Shown here: positions 43,281-52,203 of the stretch, one piece after another | Layout of the letters: the number at the start of each line of letters is the position of its first letter | Numbering within the stretch: position 1 is the stretch's first letter | NCBI GenBank assembly: GCA_017857395.1 | Contig: JAFMDF010000007.1 | Location: forward strand, 1 to 64,000 | Direction: 5' to 3' | DNA length: 64,000 nucleotides | Source: Bacteroidota bacterium | Lineage (GTDB): Bacteria; Bacteroidota; Bacteroidia; Chitinophagales; Saprospiraceae | Notes under the pieces: generated by a model | The model's input: the letters and a program-made list of their open reading frames with translations, nothing else | Told to the model about the DNA's origin: nothing | Databases searched by the model: none | Position numbers and translations under genes: made by a program

Positions 43281-44195
43281 TCAGCCAAGAACCTCCAAAC
43301 TCCGCCGCCAATAAAAATAATACCCCAACCCGAAAGCCCCAACCAAACTAAGCCCGACTAACCAAATCGGCACCGTCTCCACTTCATTCAAATCAACACC
43401 CAAAACACCCTGCTGATGCCCATATTGCAATAAAATCTGACCGCCATTATAAGCCAAATGCGCAATAATCGGTATCCATAAATTCCGAGTCCAGACATAT
43501 AAATAGCCTAAGCCTGCGCCTAAAAAGACCCTAGGAAAAAAACCTTGAAATTGAAAGTGAATAAAGCTAAAAATCAAGGCGGTTAGCCAAATAGCGATAT
43601 GCGAATTTTTAGTCCCTTTTTCTATATTTTGTTGGACAATCCCTCTAAACAACAATTCTTCACCGATGGCTGGTAATAAAGCAATCGTAAATAAATTAAA
43701 GAATAATTCGGAAGGCGCATTCACAAAAAGAAGTTGTTGAATGGTATTATTAATGAGGTTTTCTTGGTCGATTGCCCATTGTGGAATCGGTAATTGTTTA
43801 TTGATAGAAAAAATGAATTGCACTAAAGGAAAAGCCATTAATAATAAGGCAGCACTTGCTAGGCTAGGCATTAACTTTGGCGCTTGTTCCAAGTTGATAG
43901 CTTGTCGCCAATCTTTTTTATAAGTCATCCAAAGGAAAGCTAGAGAAGGTAAGATGAAGGTGCAAAAATGGCTAATACATAAAGCAGTTTTGAGGAAATT
44001 TTTCTCTTTAGTTGTTGTGTTTTTTGTTAGTCCTTGTACCGTTTCCATATAATCCATACCCATGATTTGCCCTAAAAATTGTACGAGTAAACCAGCAATA
44101 AAAGTACCTAAGAATGCTAAAAAGAGGATTAAAACCAAGCGCATAAAAATGGCATGACTAGAATTATCGTTAGGAGCTATTTGGAAAGTATCCAT
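43281..44195 (-). CDS. CPBP-family intramembrane glutamic endopeptidase
   Basis: 304 residues from ATG 44195 (MDTFQIAPNDNSSHAIFMRL). The frame runs up to ATG 44264, but that extra 23 residues are translated from a hairpin repeat and carry no conserved pattern. About eight membrane segments. The ABI/CPBP signature: GEELLFRG (Glu-Glu..Arg), FSFIHFQ (Phe..His) and IAHLAYNGGQ (His..Asn). Bacterial members cleave within membranes and serve in bacteriocin immunity, maturation or unknown roles. An N-terminal extra domain with two helices precedes the core. Not linked to any bacteriocin gene here. Confidence 0.88.
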   Translation of the reverse strand: MDTFQIAPNDNSSHAIFMRLVLILFLAFLGTFIAGLLVQFLGQIMGMDYMETVQGLTKNTTTKEKNFLKTALCISHFCTFILPSLAFLWMTYKKDWRQAINLEQAPKLMPSLASAALLLMAFPLVQFIFSINKQLPIPQWAIDQENLINNTIQQLLFVNAPSELFFNLFTIALLPAIGEELLFRGIVQQNIEKGTKNSHIAIWLTALIFSFIHFQFQGFFPRVFLGAGLGYLYVWTRNLWIPIIAHLAYNGGQILLQYGHQQGVLGVDLNEVETVPIWLVGLSLVGAFGLGYYFYWRRSLEVLG

Positions 44196-44220
44196 TAAGG
44201 AATGGTTGTATATTGAAGTA

Positions 44221-44288
44221 TTAGTGGTGGTTAGTTTGTTGCTAGTTGTTAGAAAAACGGACAACTAATAACCGACAACTGACAACCG
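44221..44288. repeat. Word-type hairpin element
   Basis: Left arm words TTAGTGGTGGTTAGTTTGTTG; right arm ACAACTAATAACCGACAACT then GACAACCG. It shares CCGACAACTGA with other elements, chiefly 12454-12533 (in complement) and 34672-34730. Confidence 0.65.
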
Positions 44289-44433
44289 TTTATGTTTTGA
44301 CCTTAAAAGTATAATATTTCTAGTATAATCAAGACATTTCTTTAATGTTTGATTAGCATTTACGCCTATTATTCTTTAAATTTGTAGGGTCTGGGTAAAC
44401 CCAAATTCTATTGACACTTACAAGGCCAATACT

Positions 44434-44868
44434 GTGAATAAAAAACACGAGTCCTTAGAAAACTATTTAGAGCGTTTAGAGCAAGAGGCTACTAATGAAC
44501 TGCAAGAATTTGTGGAATTACACCCGTCATATTATTCAACAGACCACTTATTAGATTTGCGTCGTCAATGGTTGAGCGAAATGCAATTATTTCGACAGAT
44601 GCAAAAAATGAATTTGACTATTGGAGCTTGTGCGCCAATATGGTTATGTGTAGGTATTTTATTTGCCACTTTAGACATGGAAATCTTAACCGTTATCTCC
44701 TTCTGTTTATTCTCCGTATTTTTATTTACTTTCCTAGTTGCTTCCTTTGTCGTAAAAAAGAAATTCAAAAGTCGAGGTTACTTAGAATATATTGGCGATT
44801 TATTAAAAGATGAATTGCAATTAAGAGGTATTCGAGTACAAAAATTTGACTACAAAAAGAATGGATAA
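44434..44868 (+). CDS. Hypothetical two-span membrane protein (144 aa)
   Basis: Start is GTG at 44434, the only in-frame candidate that keeps the charged N-terminus (MNKKHESLENYLERLEQEATNEL). Two adjacent membrane segments (LTIGACAPIWLCVGILFATL and VISFCLFSVFLFTFLVASF), then a helical tail. No family recognised. It overlaps the following acetyltransferase start by 8 bases (ATG at 44861 inside the sequence ending TAA at 44868), so the two genes are probably translated from one message. Confidence 0.7.
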   Translation: MNKKHESLENYLERLEQEATNELQEFVELHPSYYSTDHLLDLRRQWLSEMQLFRQMQKMNLTIGACAPIWLCVGILFATLDMEILTVISFCLFSVFLFTFLVASFVVKKKFKSRGYLEYIGDLLKDELQLRGIRVQKFDYKKNG

Positions 44869-45349
44869 GCCTTTTCTTATTCGAAATTTAGACCCATTAG
44901 AATACCCTTTCCTTAGAGAAATGTTTTATGCCGCACTTCATGTTCGGGAAGGTGACCCACCTTTTCCAAAATCCATTATTGATACACCAGAACTAGCAAA
45001 ATATATTGCCAATTGGGGACGGGCGGATGATATTGCTTTAGTGGCAACACAAGCCGGACAATTAGTTGGTGCGGTTTGGTGTCGATTATTAAAAGTAGCA
45101 GAGAAGGGATATGGATATATTGACGATAGCACACCCGAATTAAGTTTAGCCATTCAACCTGATTTTAGAAACAAAGGATTGGGGACGCAATTGATGGAAA
45201 AAGCTTTTGAAGCATTAAAATCAAAGGGTTTTACTCAAGTTTCCCTAAGTGTAGACCAAGACAATCAAGCCGTTAATTTATATTATCGGTTGGGTTTTGA
45301 ACTAGTAGCCGAAGTAGAAACAGCCTTTACCATGAAGAAAATACTCTAA
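44861..45349 (+). CDS. GNAT family N-acetyltransferase
   Basis: 162 residues from ATG 44861; a TTG at 44846 is also in frame but less likely. It transfers acetyl from acetyl-CoA to an amine. The GNAT core is clear: PELSLAIQPDFRNKGLGTQL (motif A with R-x-x-G-x-G), helix LMEKAFEALKSKG, then VSLSVDQDNQAVNLYYRLGFE (motif B). The N-terminal half (FREMFYAALHVREGDPPFPK) holds the substrate side and is not specific. Substrate is unknown. Overlaps the upstream membrane protein gene. Confidence 0.87.
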   Translation: MDKPFLIRNLDPLEYPFLREMFYAALHVREGDPPFPKSIIDTPELAKYIANWGRADDIALVATQAGQLVGAVWCRLLKVAEKGYGYIDDSTPELSLAIQPDFRNKGLGTQLMEKAFEALKSKGFTQVSLSVDQDNQAVNLYYRLGFELVAEVETAFTMKKIL

Positions 45350-45777
45350 AACAGCAATAACTTACCCATTTTCCTTTTAGTTTCCCTTTTTGACCCTATT
45401 TTTGTGAAAAGCTATTATTTTTTTGGAAGTATTCCTTAAAGTTAATGTACTAAACTATTTCATGGTGAGCATTAGATTTTTAGCTTAAAAAATTGTTTTA
45501 TTGATATATTGTTGGATGACAGTAACTTAAGTTAAGTTGTACTCAACCTAACTTACTACCTTAATAAAATAGATTTGGACACAGAGTACACGGAGAAGAC
45601 ACAAAGGTCACTAAGTTATAATATTCAGAAAACCAATACTTTGTGTTCTCTGTGTTTCCTTTGTGTTCTCTGTGTCCTAAAAAATGTCCAGTAGTGAGTC
45701 CACCTAAACAATGAACCATATAGCAATATAACAATGAAACAATATATACTACACCTACACAAAACTATCAATAGGCA
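45350..45777. other. Intergenic region with a word-type hairpin
   Basis: No gene. It holds the hairpin at 45577-45677; the first 220 bases are AT-rich without clear signals. Confidence 0.5.
45577..45677. repeat. Word-type hairpin element
   Basis: Left arm GGACACAGAGTACACGGAG to AAAGG (45577-45607). Right arm is a tandem of TTTGTGTTCTCTGTGT words (45639-45677) ending GTGTCC. The arms are complementary from the outside inward. Confidence 0.8.
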
Positions 45778-47358
45778 ATGAGTCAAAAACAATTTTTACA
45801 AGACATCGAAAAAGGGTATACTTTTAAAGGGAAGTCTATCACCTTAGGCGCAGCCATGCTCAATGGAGAAACACAGGCGAATGCCTTAGTGAAATTACCT
45901 TTGCGCACGTTAAATCGGCATGGATTAATTGCAGGGGCAACAGGTTCTGGAAAAACAAAAACTTTACAAATTATAGCAGAGCAATTATCTGCGAATAGTG
46001 TGCCTGTTTTATTGATGGATGTGAAAGGAGATTTAAGTGGAATTGGCGTGCCAAGTGATGGACATCCAAAAATTGACGAAAGACATGAAGCGATAGGCAT
46101 TCCTTTTAAGGCCGGTAGTAGTCCGATTGAGTTTTTATCGCTCTCTGATGAACCTGGTGCTAAATTAAGAGGGACGGTTTCTGAATTTGGTCCTGTTTTA
46201 TTTTCCAAAATCTTAGCATTAAATGAGACCCAAAGTAGTATCGTCTCCGTTATCTTTAAATATTGTGATGACAAAAGTTTGCCCTTATTGGATTTAAAGG
46301 ATATGAAAAAGACCTTGAGTTTTGTGATGGACGAAGGGAAGGACGAATTTCAAAAATTATATGGTAGAATGTCTTCGGCTTCTATCGGTGCGATTATGCG
46401 AAAGATTATAGAATTGGAACAACAAGGGGCGGAACAATTCTTTGGAGAGCGTTCTTTTGAAGTAGATGATTTATGTCGCTTGGACGAAAATGGAAAAGGA
46501 ATGGTATCGATTATTAGATTGACCGATATACAGGATAGACCAAAGTTGTTTTCTACTTTTATGCTACAAATATTAGCAGAAATTTATGCGACTTTCCCAG
46601 AAGAAGGAGATATAGAACAACCGAAGTTAGCTATTTTCATAGATGAAGCGCATTTAGTTTTTAAAAAAGCTTCTGATGCATTATTGGAACAGATTGAGTC
46701 GATTATTAAATTAATTCGGTCTAAAGGTGTTGGGATTTTCTTTGTTACCCAAAATCCAACGGATGTACCTGATGCCGTATTAGGGCAATTGGGTTTGAAA
46801 ATTCAGCATGCTTTAAGAGCGTTCACCGCAAAGGACAGAAAAGCGATTAAATTAGCCGCACAAAATTACCCACTTACGGAGTACTATAATGTCGAAAAGT
46901 TATTAACAAAACTAGGAATTGGAGAAGCTTTAGTAACGGTCTTGAACGAAAAAGGGATTCCAACGCCATTAGCACATACGATGCTAAGAGCGCCACAATC
47001 TCGGATGGATGTATTGACGGAAATGGAAATTAGTGCCATTTTGGGCAAATCCAAATTGATTAAAAAGTATAATGAAGTGATTGATAGAGAAAGTGCTTAT
47101 GAAATGTTGACTGAAAAAATTGAGGAATTTCATAAAGAGGAGCATCAAGCAGAATTGAAAAAGCAGCAAGAAAAAGCGAAAAAATCTAGGTCTAGAGGTC
47201 GAGGTCGAGCAGAAAAATCTACCTTTGAAAAGATAGTAAATAGTACAACGACTCGTCAAATTGGTCGAACGGTGGCAAGAGAATTAACTAGAGGATTATT
47301 GGGCGTTTTAGGAATTAAAACAACTCGCCGAAGAAGTAGAAAATCTAGTTGGTTTTAA
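45778..47358 (+). CDS. HerA-like ATPase of the DUF853/YjgR family
   Basis: 526 residues, cytoplasmic. Walker A GATGSGKT (53-60), Walker B LAIFIDEAHLVF (near 282) and a sensor-like FFVTQNPTDVPDAVLGQLG. The family forms HerA/FtsK-like hexamers; the biological role of YjgR-type proteins is poorly known. The C-terminal 90 residues are helical and then very basic (KKSRSRGRGR, TTRRRSRKSSWF), which could bind nucleic acid. No nuclease partner (NurA-like) lies next to it, so defence function is not indicated. Confidence 0.9.
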   Translation: MSQKQFLQDIEKGYTFKGKSITLGAAMLNGETQANALVKLPLRTLNRHGLIAGATGSGKTKTLQIIAEQLSANSVPVLLMDVKGDLSGIGVPSDGHPKIDERHEAIGIPFKAGSSPIEFLSLSDEPGAKLRGTVSEFGPVLFSKILALNETQSSIVSVIFKYCDDKSLPLLDLKDMKKTLSFVMDEGKDEFQKLYGRMSSASIGAIMRKIIELEQQGAEQFFGERSFEVDDLCRLDENGKGMVSIIRLTDIQDRPKLFSTFMLQILAEIYATFPEEGDIEQPKLAIFIDEAHLVFKKASDALLEQIESIIKLIRSKGVGIFFVTQNPTDVPDAVLGQLGLKIQHALRAFTAKDRKAIKLAAQNYPLTEYYNVEKLLTKLGIGEALVTVLNEKGIPTPLAHTMLRAPQSRMDVLTEMEISAILGKSKLIKKYNEVIDRESAYEMLTEKIEEFHKEEHQAELKKQQEKAKKSRSRGRGRAEKSTFEKIVNSTTTRQIGRTVARELTRGLLGVLGIKTTRRRSRKSSWF

Positions 47359-47543
47359 TCGTTTTTTTTCTGCTTGTAGGCATAAAATAGCATTAATGCG
47401 CCAAGAATGAGTAATAAAATATTTCCCCAAATATATCCTTTCCCATAGTTGGTTAGTTGATTATAATCAATGATGTAAAGTGATATTCTAGATAAAGAAG
47501 CAAGACAAAAAAGAGAACCAATAATAATTAGGAAGTACTTCAT
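47355..47543 (-). CDS. Small membrane protein (62 aa)
   Basis: Two membrane segments (YFLIIIGSLFCLASLSRISL and WGNILLLILGALMLFYAYK) with a basic tail KQKKND. No family recognised. It converges on the HerA-like gene and their ends overlap by four bases, so transcription from both sides meets here. Confidence 0.6.
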   Translation of the reverse strand: MKYFLIIIGSLFCLASLSRISLYIIDYNQLTNYGKGYIWGNILLLILGALMLFYAYKQKKND

Positions 47544-47557
47544 TAAGGAAAAGTATT

Positions 47558-47595
47558 AAAAGCCAGATAAGTTTTTCATTGACTTATCTGGCTTT
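47558..47595 (-). terminator. Hairpin terminator after the Bor-like gene
   Basis: 14-15-bp stem AAAGCCAGATAAGT with ACTTATCTGGCTTT around a 9-base loop. On the minus strand it is followed by TTTTAATACTTTT. It lies just past the lipoprotein gene's end. Confidence 0.75.
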
Positions 47596-47608
47596 CTCAT
47601 AATAAGAG

Positions 47609-47902
47609 TTATTTTCTTACAACCGTAGTAGTTGGCGTATAGATACCAAAAGTGATGGCATTCAATAAACCATCAACAAAGGTATGCTCAATAGTTACTT
47701 GATAATTTTCGGCATCTCCGGCCATTTTAACAGGATCGGATACATTTAATGGAGCTAAACCATAAATTAAGTAATGATTTTTTTCTTTTACTTCTACGCC
47801 AGTTTGAGGACCACTACCCATAGTGTAGGTATAAGTAAAACAAGAGGACATGGAAACAACAAGCAAGCTAACTAGTAATACGTTAGAAATTAATTTTTTC
47901 AT
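47609..47902 (-). CDS. Bor-family-like lipoprotein (97 aa)
   Basis: Lipoprotein signal with lipobox SMSSC (Cys21). The mature part has the pattern NHYLIYGLAPLN..DP.KMAGDAENYQVTIEHTFVDGL and LNAITFGIYTPTTTVV, the layout of Bor/Lom-like small outer-membrane lipoproteins common in Bacteroidota. Phage lambda Bor gives serum resistance; no such role can be inferred here. A clean terminator follows. Confidence 0.82.
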   Translation of the reverse strand: MKKLISNVLLVSLLVVSMSSCFTYTYTMGSGPQTGVEVKEKNHYLIYGLAPLNVSDPVKMAGDAENYQVTIEHTFVDGLLNAITFGIYTPTTTVVRK

Positions 47903-48042
47903 TTTTTAAGGTTTAAATTTTTCCTACTCGTAAGGCTTTTCGGATTCGCCTCCCTTAAGTGGTTTCTAAATTCCACTCCATTTAAGGAGAGGCAAAAGTA
48001 TATGAAAAATTACTTTATTGCTATTAATAAGTAGTTTAAAAT

Positions 48043-48861
48043 CTAATAAGATTCCTTCTCATTTGGAAACTTACCAGCCTTCACATCTTTGATATAATCT
48101 TCCGTTGCGCCTTTAATTACATCAAACAATTCCACGTATCTTCTTAAAAAACGAGGTTTAAATTCTTTGGTAATACCCAACATATCGTGGGTTACTAAGA
48201 CTTGTCCATTTGTTCCCTGACCAGCACCAATACCAATAGTTGGAATTTGAATACTTTGAGAAACTTCAGTTGCTAAATGAGCAGGAATTTTTTCCAAAAC
48301 CAACCCAAAACAACCTAACTCCTGCAATAATAGCGCATCTGATTTTAGTCGAGCAGCTTCCTCTTCCTTTTTGGCTCGCACCGTATAAGTACCAAATTTA
48401 TAGATAGATTGCGGCGTCAACCCTAAATGTCCCATAACAGGCACACCAGCAGATAGAATTCGTTTAATAGACTCTGCAATTTCTTCTCCACCTTCCAATT
48501 TAACGGCATGTGCACCAGATTCTTTCATAATGCGAATGGCAGAATCCAAGGCTTTCATAGAATTTCCTTGATAAGAACCAAAGGGTAAATCTACCACAAT
48601 TAAGGCTCTTTTGACCGCACGTACTACAGATTGTGCATGATATATCATTTGGTCAAGGGTAATTGGCAAAGTCGTTTCGTGACCAGCCATCACATTAGAA
48701 GCGGAATCACCAACCAAGAGGACATCTATGCCACCTTCATCTAATATTTTAGCGGAAGAATAATCATAAGCCGTTAGCATGGCAATTTTTTCGCCTTGTT
48801 CTTTCATAGACCGCAAAACGTGGGTCGTAATTCTTTTAACATCTTTTTTGTGTATGGACAT
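48043..48861 (-). CDS. panB: 3-methyl-2-oxobutanoate hydroxymethyltransferase
   Basis: 272 residues from ATG 48861 ([15 protein letters not shown]), the normal start of the family. The open frame continues to 48927, but the extra 22 residues ([11 protein letters not shown]...) are translated from a tandem-word repeat. PanB adds a hydroxymethyl group from 5,10-methylene-THF to 2-oxoisovalerate, the first step to pantothenate and CoA. Marks: [30 protein letters not shown], the metal-site Asp in [20 protein letters not shown], and [17 protein letters not shown]. No other pan genes are adjacent. Confidence 0.95.
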   Translation of the reverse strand: MSIHKKDVKRITTHVLRSMKEQGEKIAMLTAYDYSSAKILDEGGIDVLLVGDSASNVMAGHETTLPITLDQMIYHAQSVVRAVKRALIVVDLPFGSYQGNSMKALDSAIRIMKESGAHAVKLEGGEEIAESIKRILSAGVPVMGHLGLTPQSIYKFGTYTVRAKKEEEAARLKSDALLLQELGCFGLVLEKIPAHLATEVSQSIQIPTIGIGAGQGTNGQVLVTHDMLGITKEFKPRFLRRYVELFDVIKGATEDYIKDVKAGKFPNEKESY

Positions 48862-48867
48862 ATTTTT

Positions 48868-48897
48868 GAGTTGCGAGTTGCAAGTTGCGAGTTGTAC
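48868..48897. repeat. Tandem-word repeat before panB
   Basis: Tandem GAGTTGC/GAGTTGC/AAGTTGC/GAGTTGT words; a short complementary ACAACT lies at about 48924. Its words match the element at 999-1053 in complement. In the panB frame it would encode a false N-terminal extension. Confidence 0.65.
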
Positions 48898-49163
48898 TAG
48901 ATATAATATAAAAAGTAGAACATACAACTAGAAACTTTAATGAGTGATTTAAAAGTTTTGCGGGAGTTATTCAAAATAAGGACGAAAGTAGGAAAAGAAA
49001 GTGACTCTGTAATAACATAAAAATGAAAATAAAATAGAAAAGGAGGATAAAAAGCGTAAACCGCCTTAACTGTCGGGAAAGCATTCTACCTTTTTGTAAA
49101 TTTGTGGACGAAGATAGGTAACTATTTTTGGATACTTTAGACAATAATTAGCGAATTTCGTGG

Positions 49164-49227
49164 TTGGATTGTTGACTTTAGTCAACGAGTATTTAAGCTA
49201 ATACATTGACTAAAGTCAACAATCCAA
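49164..49227. repeat. Perfect 22-bp inverted repeat with internal palindrome
   Basis: TTGGATTGTTGACTTTAGTC AA at 49164-49185 pairs without mismatch with 49206-49227. Inside each arm GTTGACT and AGTCAAC are again inverted around TT. It lies 34 bases before the DUF4249-like gene start. Confidence 0.75.
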
Positions 49228-49260
49228 TATAGCCCAATAAAGTAATTATCAATAATTTTT

Positions 49261-50256
49261 ATGAAATATAGCTTAATCACCTGTTGCCTATTTTTTCTTT
49301 TCTCCTGTTCTAACGAATTTGAATTAAATGCACCTGCCAAAGAAATCCCGATTGTCTATGGCTTATTGTCAAGGTCAGACGAGGTGCATTATATTCGAGT
49401 AGAAAAGGCATTTATTGAGGAAAACACTTCTGCTTTGGAATTAGCACAAGACCCCAATGCTTTATATTTTGAGGATGTCCAAGTAGAATTAGTTAGAGAA
49501 AGTAGTGGAACATCTTTTTTATTAGATAGAGTAGATGCGAGTCAATTAGGGGTAGAAAGAGAAACGGGGATTTTTGCAACAACGCCAAACATCCTCTATA
49601 AAATTGACGCCAATGAGTTGAATTTGCAAGAAGAAGAAATTTACCGATTAAATATTCGCAGAGCAGCAGATGAATTATTGACAACTGCGATTACCCCAAT
49701 TGTAGGAGATATACGGCTTAATCGACCGATTCCTGGCGACCAAAAACCACCATTACGAATTATAGTAGATGATGAATTAACGATTGTTTGGGCAGCAGAT
49801 GAAACAGCCAAGCTATTTGATGTGACGATGATTATCAATTATGAAGAATTTAATCCAAATGAACCTAATTCTGTGATACAAAAGTCTTTAGAATGGGCGT
49901 TAGCTAAAAGTGTGGAAGGAATAGATGGCCCGAATCGTGCAGAACCAGAAGGCATTGAATTCTATCAATTTCTAAATGGACATATAGCCGTTGACCCAAA
50001 TTTACAAAGAGTCTTAAAAACAATTGATATCAGTATTGATGCAGGAGGGGCAGAATTATTTAATTATATTAATGTAGGGCAGGCTAATACAGGCATCACT
50101 AGTGCCCAAGTAATTCCCAATTACACGAATTTGTCAAGTGGCTTAGGAATTTTTGCCTCTAGAAATACACTTTTAGAAACAGGCTTCGTTGTAGATGCAC
50201 AGACGAAACAGGAGTTGCGGAATAATGATTTGACGAAAGACTTGAACTTTAGATGA
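49261..50256 (+). CDS. DUF4249-like lipoprotein
   Basis: 331 residues. Lipobox LFSC (Cys16) and then ELNAPAKEIPIVYGLLSRSDEVHYIRVEKAF, the entry of DUF4249-type proteins of Bacteroidota, followed by repeated beta strands (VELVRES, YRLNIRRA, LTIVWAAD). The family often sits beside a TonB-dependent receptor and is thought to be an outer-membrane lipoprotein for uptake of an unknown ligand. No such receptor gene is found here, so this is a solo copy. The assignment rests on the N-terminal pattern and the overall layout. Confidence 0.75.
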   Translation: MKYSLITCCLFFLFSCSNEFELNAPAKEIPIVYGLLSRSDEVHYIRVEKAFIEENTSALELAQDPNALYFEDVQVELVRESSGTSFLLDRVDASQLGVERETGIFATTPNILYKIDANELNLQEEEIYRLNIRRAADELLTTAITPIVGDIRLNRPIPGDQKPPLRIIVDDELTIVWAADETAKLFDVTMIINYEEFNPNEPNSVIQKSLEWALAKSVEGIDGPNRAEPEGIEFYQFLNGHIAVDPNLQRVLKTIDISIDAGGAELFNYINVGQANTGITSAQVIPNYTNLSSGLGIFASRNTLLETGFVVDAQTKQELRNNDLTKDLNFR

Positions 50257-50317
50257 TGCGAACGGTTTGAGCAATTGTATTGTCTGTTTATGTAGAACGT
50301 CAGCAAATAAATTAATA

Positions 50318-50384
50318 AATCCGTTGTCCTTTAATTATCCGTTGTATTAATTTTCTACAGCGGATAATTAAAGGACAAGGGATT
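50318..50384. repeat. Word-type hairpin element
   Basis: 29-base arms at 50318-50346 and 50356-50384 with two mismatches. Each arm has the internal words CCGTTGT and TCCTTTAATTATCCGTTG in direct repetition. Confidence 0.75.
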
Positions 50385-50619
50385 ATATTTTTTTTATTTA
50401 CAAAATACATAGTAGTTATCTATTCTATTCTTAGCTGATTATCTATTGGTCTTTAGACGAGGGATAATCGACCGACAACTGATTTTACCCAATAATAACC
50501 TGCTTACATCTAGAAATAGCCTAAAAAAGGTATTTCTATGATAACCAGTTGGTTAATTTGTTTTAAATATATATATTCGTCGCATTTATTTGGCGAAATT
50601 TAAATAAAAGATAGGCTAT

Positions 50620-50649
50620 TTTGTTTTCTAAATATACTTGCTATATTTG
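50620..50649 (+). promoter_or_regulatory. Promoter of the symporter gene
   Basis: TTTG at 50620-50623, 18 bases, TATATTTG at 50642-50649: full match to the Bacteroidota -33/-7 consensus. The leader to ATG 50707 is about 50 nt. Confidence 0.75.
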
Positions 50650-50706
50650 CGCCCCTTTAGAAAACAGGATACACAAAAATAATTCTTTAGGGAATTAAAA
50701 CTGAGA

Positions 50707-52203
50707 ATGAACAATCAATTAACACCAGAAATAATAATCGGGATTATTACAGCCTATTTTGTGCTGTTAATGATCATCTCTTATTTCACGGGTAGGAATT
50801 CAGATAATGCAGACTTTTTTGTTGCTGGACGCCAGTCGCCTTGGTATTTAGTAGCATTTGGTATGGTCGGTGCTTCCTTATCGGGGGTCACCTTTATTTC
50901 CGTTCCAGGCTGGGTGGAGGCGAGTCAGTTTTCCTATATGCAAATGGTTTTTGGCTATTTGTTAGGGTATGTAGTGATTGCTACGGTGTTGATGCCGATG
51001 TATTATCGGATGAATTTAACCTCCATTTACACTTATCTAGAAGACAGATTTGGGGTGTCTGCCTATAAAACAGGCGCTGGTTTCTTCTTACTTTCCCGAA
51101 CGATACAAGCTTCTTTTCGATTATACTTAGTGGCGATTGTTTTGCAGCAATTTGTCATGTCTGCCTTTGGAATTCCGTTTTGGGGAACGGTAATGATAAC
51201 GATTGTTCTTATCTGGATATATACTTTTCAAGGAGGTATCAAGACGATTGTGGTGACGGATACGCTACAGACTTTCTGTATGTTAGCTGCGGTAGGATTG
51301 ACTGTGTGGGCAATTAGTGACAAATTAAGTCTTTCTTTTGGCGAGGTTTTTAATACAGTTAGCGACAGTCAATATGGACAATTATTCTTTTTTGAAGGTG
51401 GTTGGAGTGACCCTAAAAACTTCTTCAAACAATTTTTAGCGGGTGCATCCATAGCGATTGTGATGACGGGTTTAGACCAAGATATGATGCAAAAAAACCT
51501 GAGTTGTAAAAACATTGGGGATGCACAAAAAAATATGTTTTGGTTTAGTGTAATCTTAGTTTTAGCTAATTTGCTCTTCTTAACTTTAGGGGTATTATTA
51601 TTCACTTATGCCAACCAAGTAGGAATAGATATTCCTGAAAAGAAAGATTTATTATATCCAACGATAGCACTACACCATTTATCTCCTACCATAGGCATCG
51701 TCTTTATTTTAGGTTTAATCGCAGCAGCTTATTCTAGTGCGGATTCTGCTTTAACTGCTTTGACGACTTCTTTCTGTGTGGATTTCCTAGGTTTTGAAAA
51801 AAGTGAGGAAGCAGAAGCGGATAAGAAAAAAACGCGTTTTAAAGTACATATTGGTTTTTCTGTAGTCCTCTTTTTTGTTATTCTTGCCTTTTGGTTTATT
51901 AATGACGATTCCGTTATTTCTGCCATCTTTACTGCAGCGGGTTATACTTATGGCCCCTTATTAGGTTTATATGCTTTTGGTTTCTTTACGGGACGTAAGA
52001 TTGTGGATAGATTTGCGCCTGCGGTTTGTATTGCTGCACCCATCTTAACCTATATCATTAACGCTAATTCAGAATTACTTTTATTTGGGTATAAATTTGG
52101 ATTTGAATTATTGATTTTGAATGGCTTATTGACATTTTTAGGCTTGTTGGGTATTTCTTATGCTACTGTTCCTAATCCAGAAGATACTCAAATTACAGAA
52201 TAG
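50707..52203 (+). CDS. Sodium:solute symporter (SSS family)
   Basis: 498 residues with about 13 membrane segments. SSS marks: DNADFFVAGRQSPWYLVAFGMVGASLSG near the start and GLIAAAYSSADSALTAL (about residues 338-354), the conserved Na+-site helix segment with Ser residues. Substrate is not deducible; the SYFTGRNSDNADFF class includes sugar, proline and iodide-like carriers. The C-terminus overlaps the end of the converging ABC ATPase gene by 11 bases. The good promoter upstream and lack of neighbours in the same direction suggest a single-gene transcript. Confidence 0.92.
   Translation: MNNQLTPEIIIGIITAYFVLLMIISYFTGRNSDNADFFVAGRQSPWYLVAFGMVGASLSGVTFISVPGWVEASQFSYMQMVFGYLLGYVVIATVLMPMYYRMNLTSIYTYLEDRFGVSAYKTGAGFFLLSRTIQASFRLYLVAIVLQQFVMSAFGIPFWGTVMITIVLIWIYTFQGGIKTIVVTDTLQTFCMLAAVGLTVWAISDKLSLSFGEVFNTVSDSQYGQLFFFEGGWSDPKNFFKQFLAGASIAIVMTGLDQDMMQKNLSCKNIGDAQKNMFWFSVILVLANLLFLTLGVLLFTYANQVGIDIPEKKDLLYPTIALHHLSPTIGIVFILGLIAAAYSSADSALTALTTSFCVDFLGFEKSEEAEADKKKTRFKVHIGFSVVLFFVILAFWFINDDSVISAIFTAAGYTYGPLLGLYAFGFFTGRKIVDRFAPAVCIAAPILTYIINANSELLLFGYKFGFELLILNGLLTFLGLLGISYATVPNPEDTQITE

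Larger units (their letters stand above)
48862..49260. other. Divergent intergenic region
   Basis: Between the diverging panB and DUF4249-like genes. It holds tandem words at 48868-48897 and a perfect long inverted repeat at 49164-49227. TAAATTTG at 49097-49104 matches the -7 consensus on the + strand without a clear upstream box. Confidence 0.5.
50257..50706. other. Intergenic region with inverted repeat and promoter
   Basis: No gene. It contains the long inverted repeat at 50318-50384, the words ATCGACCGACAACTGA near 50467-50482 as in other word elements, and a clear promoter at 50620-50649. Confidence 0.55.

Noticed and set aside
41504-44195. OLD-like gene plus CPBP protease as one defence system
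   Set aside because: The genes converge and are separated by unrelated sequence; no known system has this pair.
45783-46274. 163-residue antisense frame within the HerA-like gene
   Set aside because: It is the mirror of a well-supported gene with Walker motifs and has no family pattern.
45778-47358. HerA-type defence module (for example HerA with a nuclease partner)
   Set aside because: The gene is of the YjgR/DUF853 type and neighbours are an acetyltransferase and a small membrane protein, without a nuclease.
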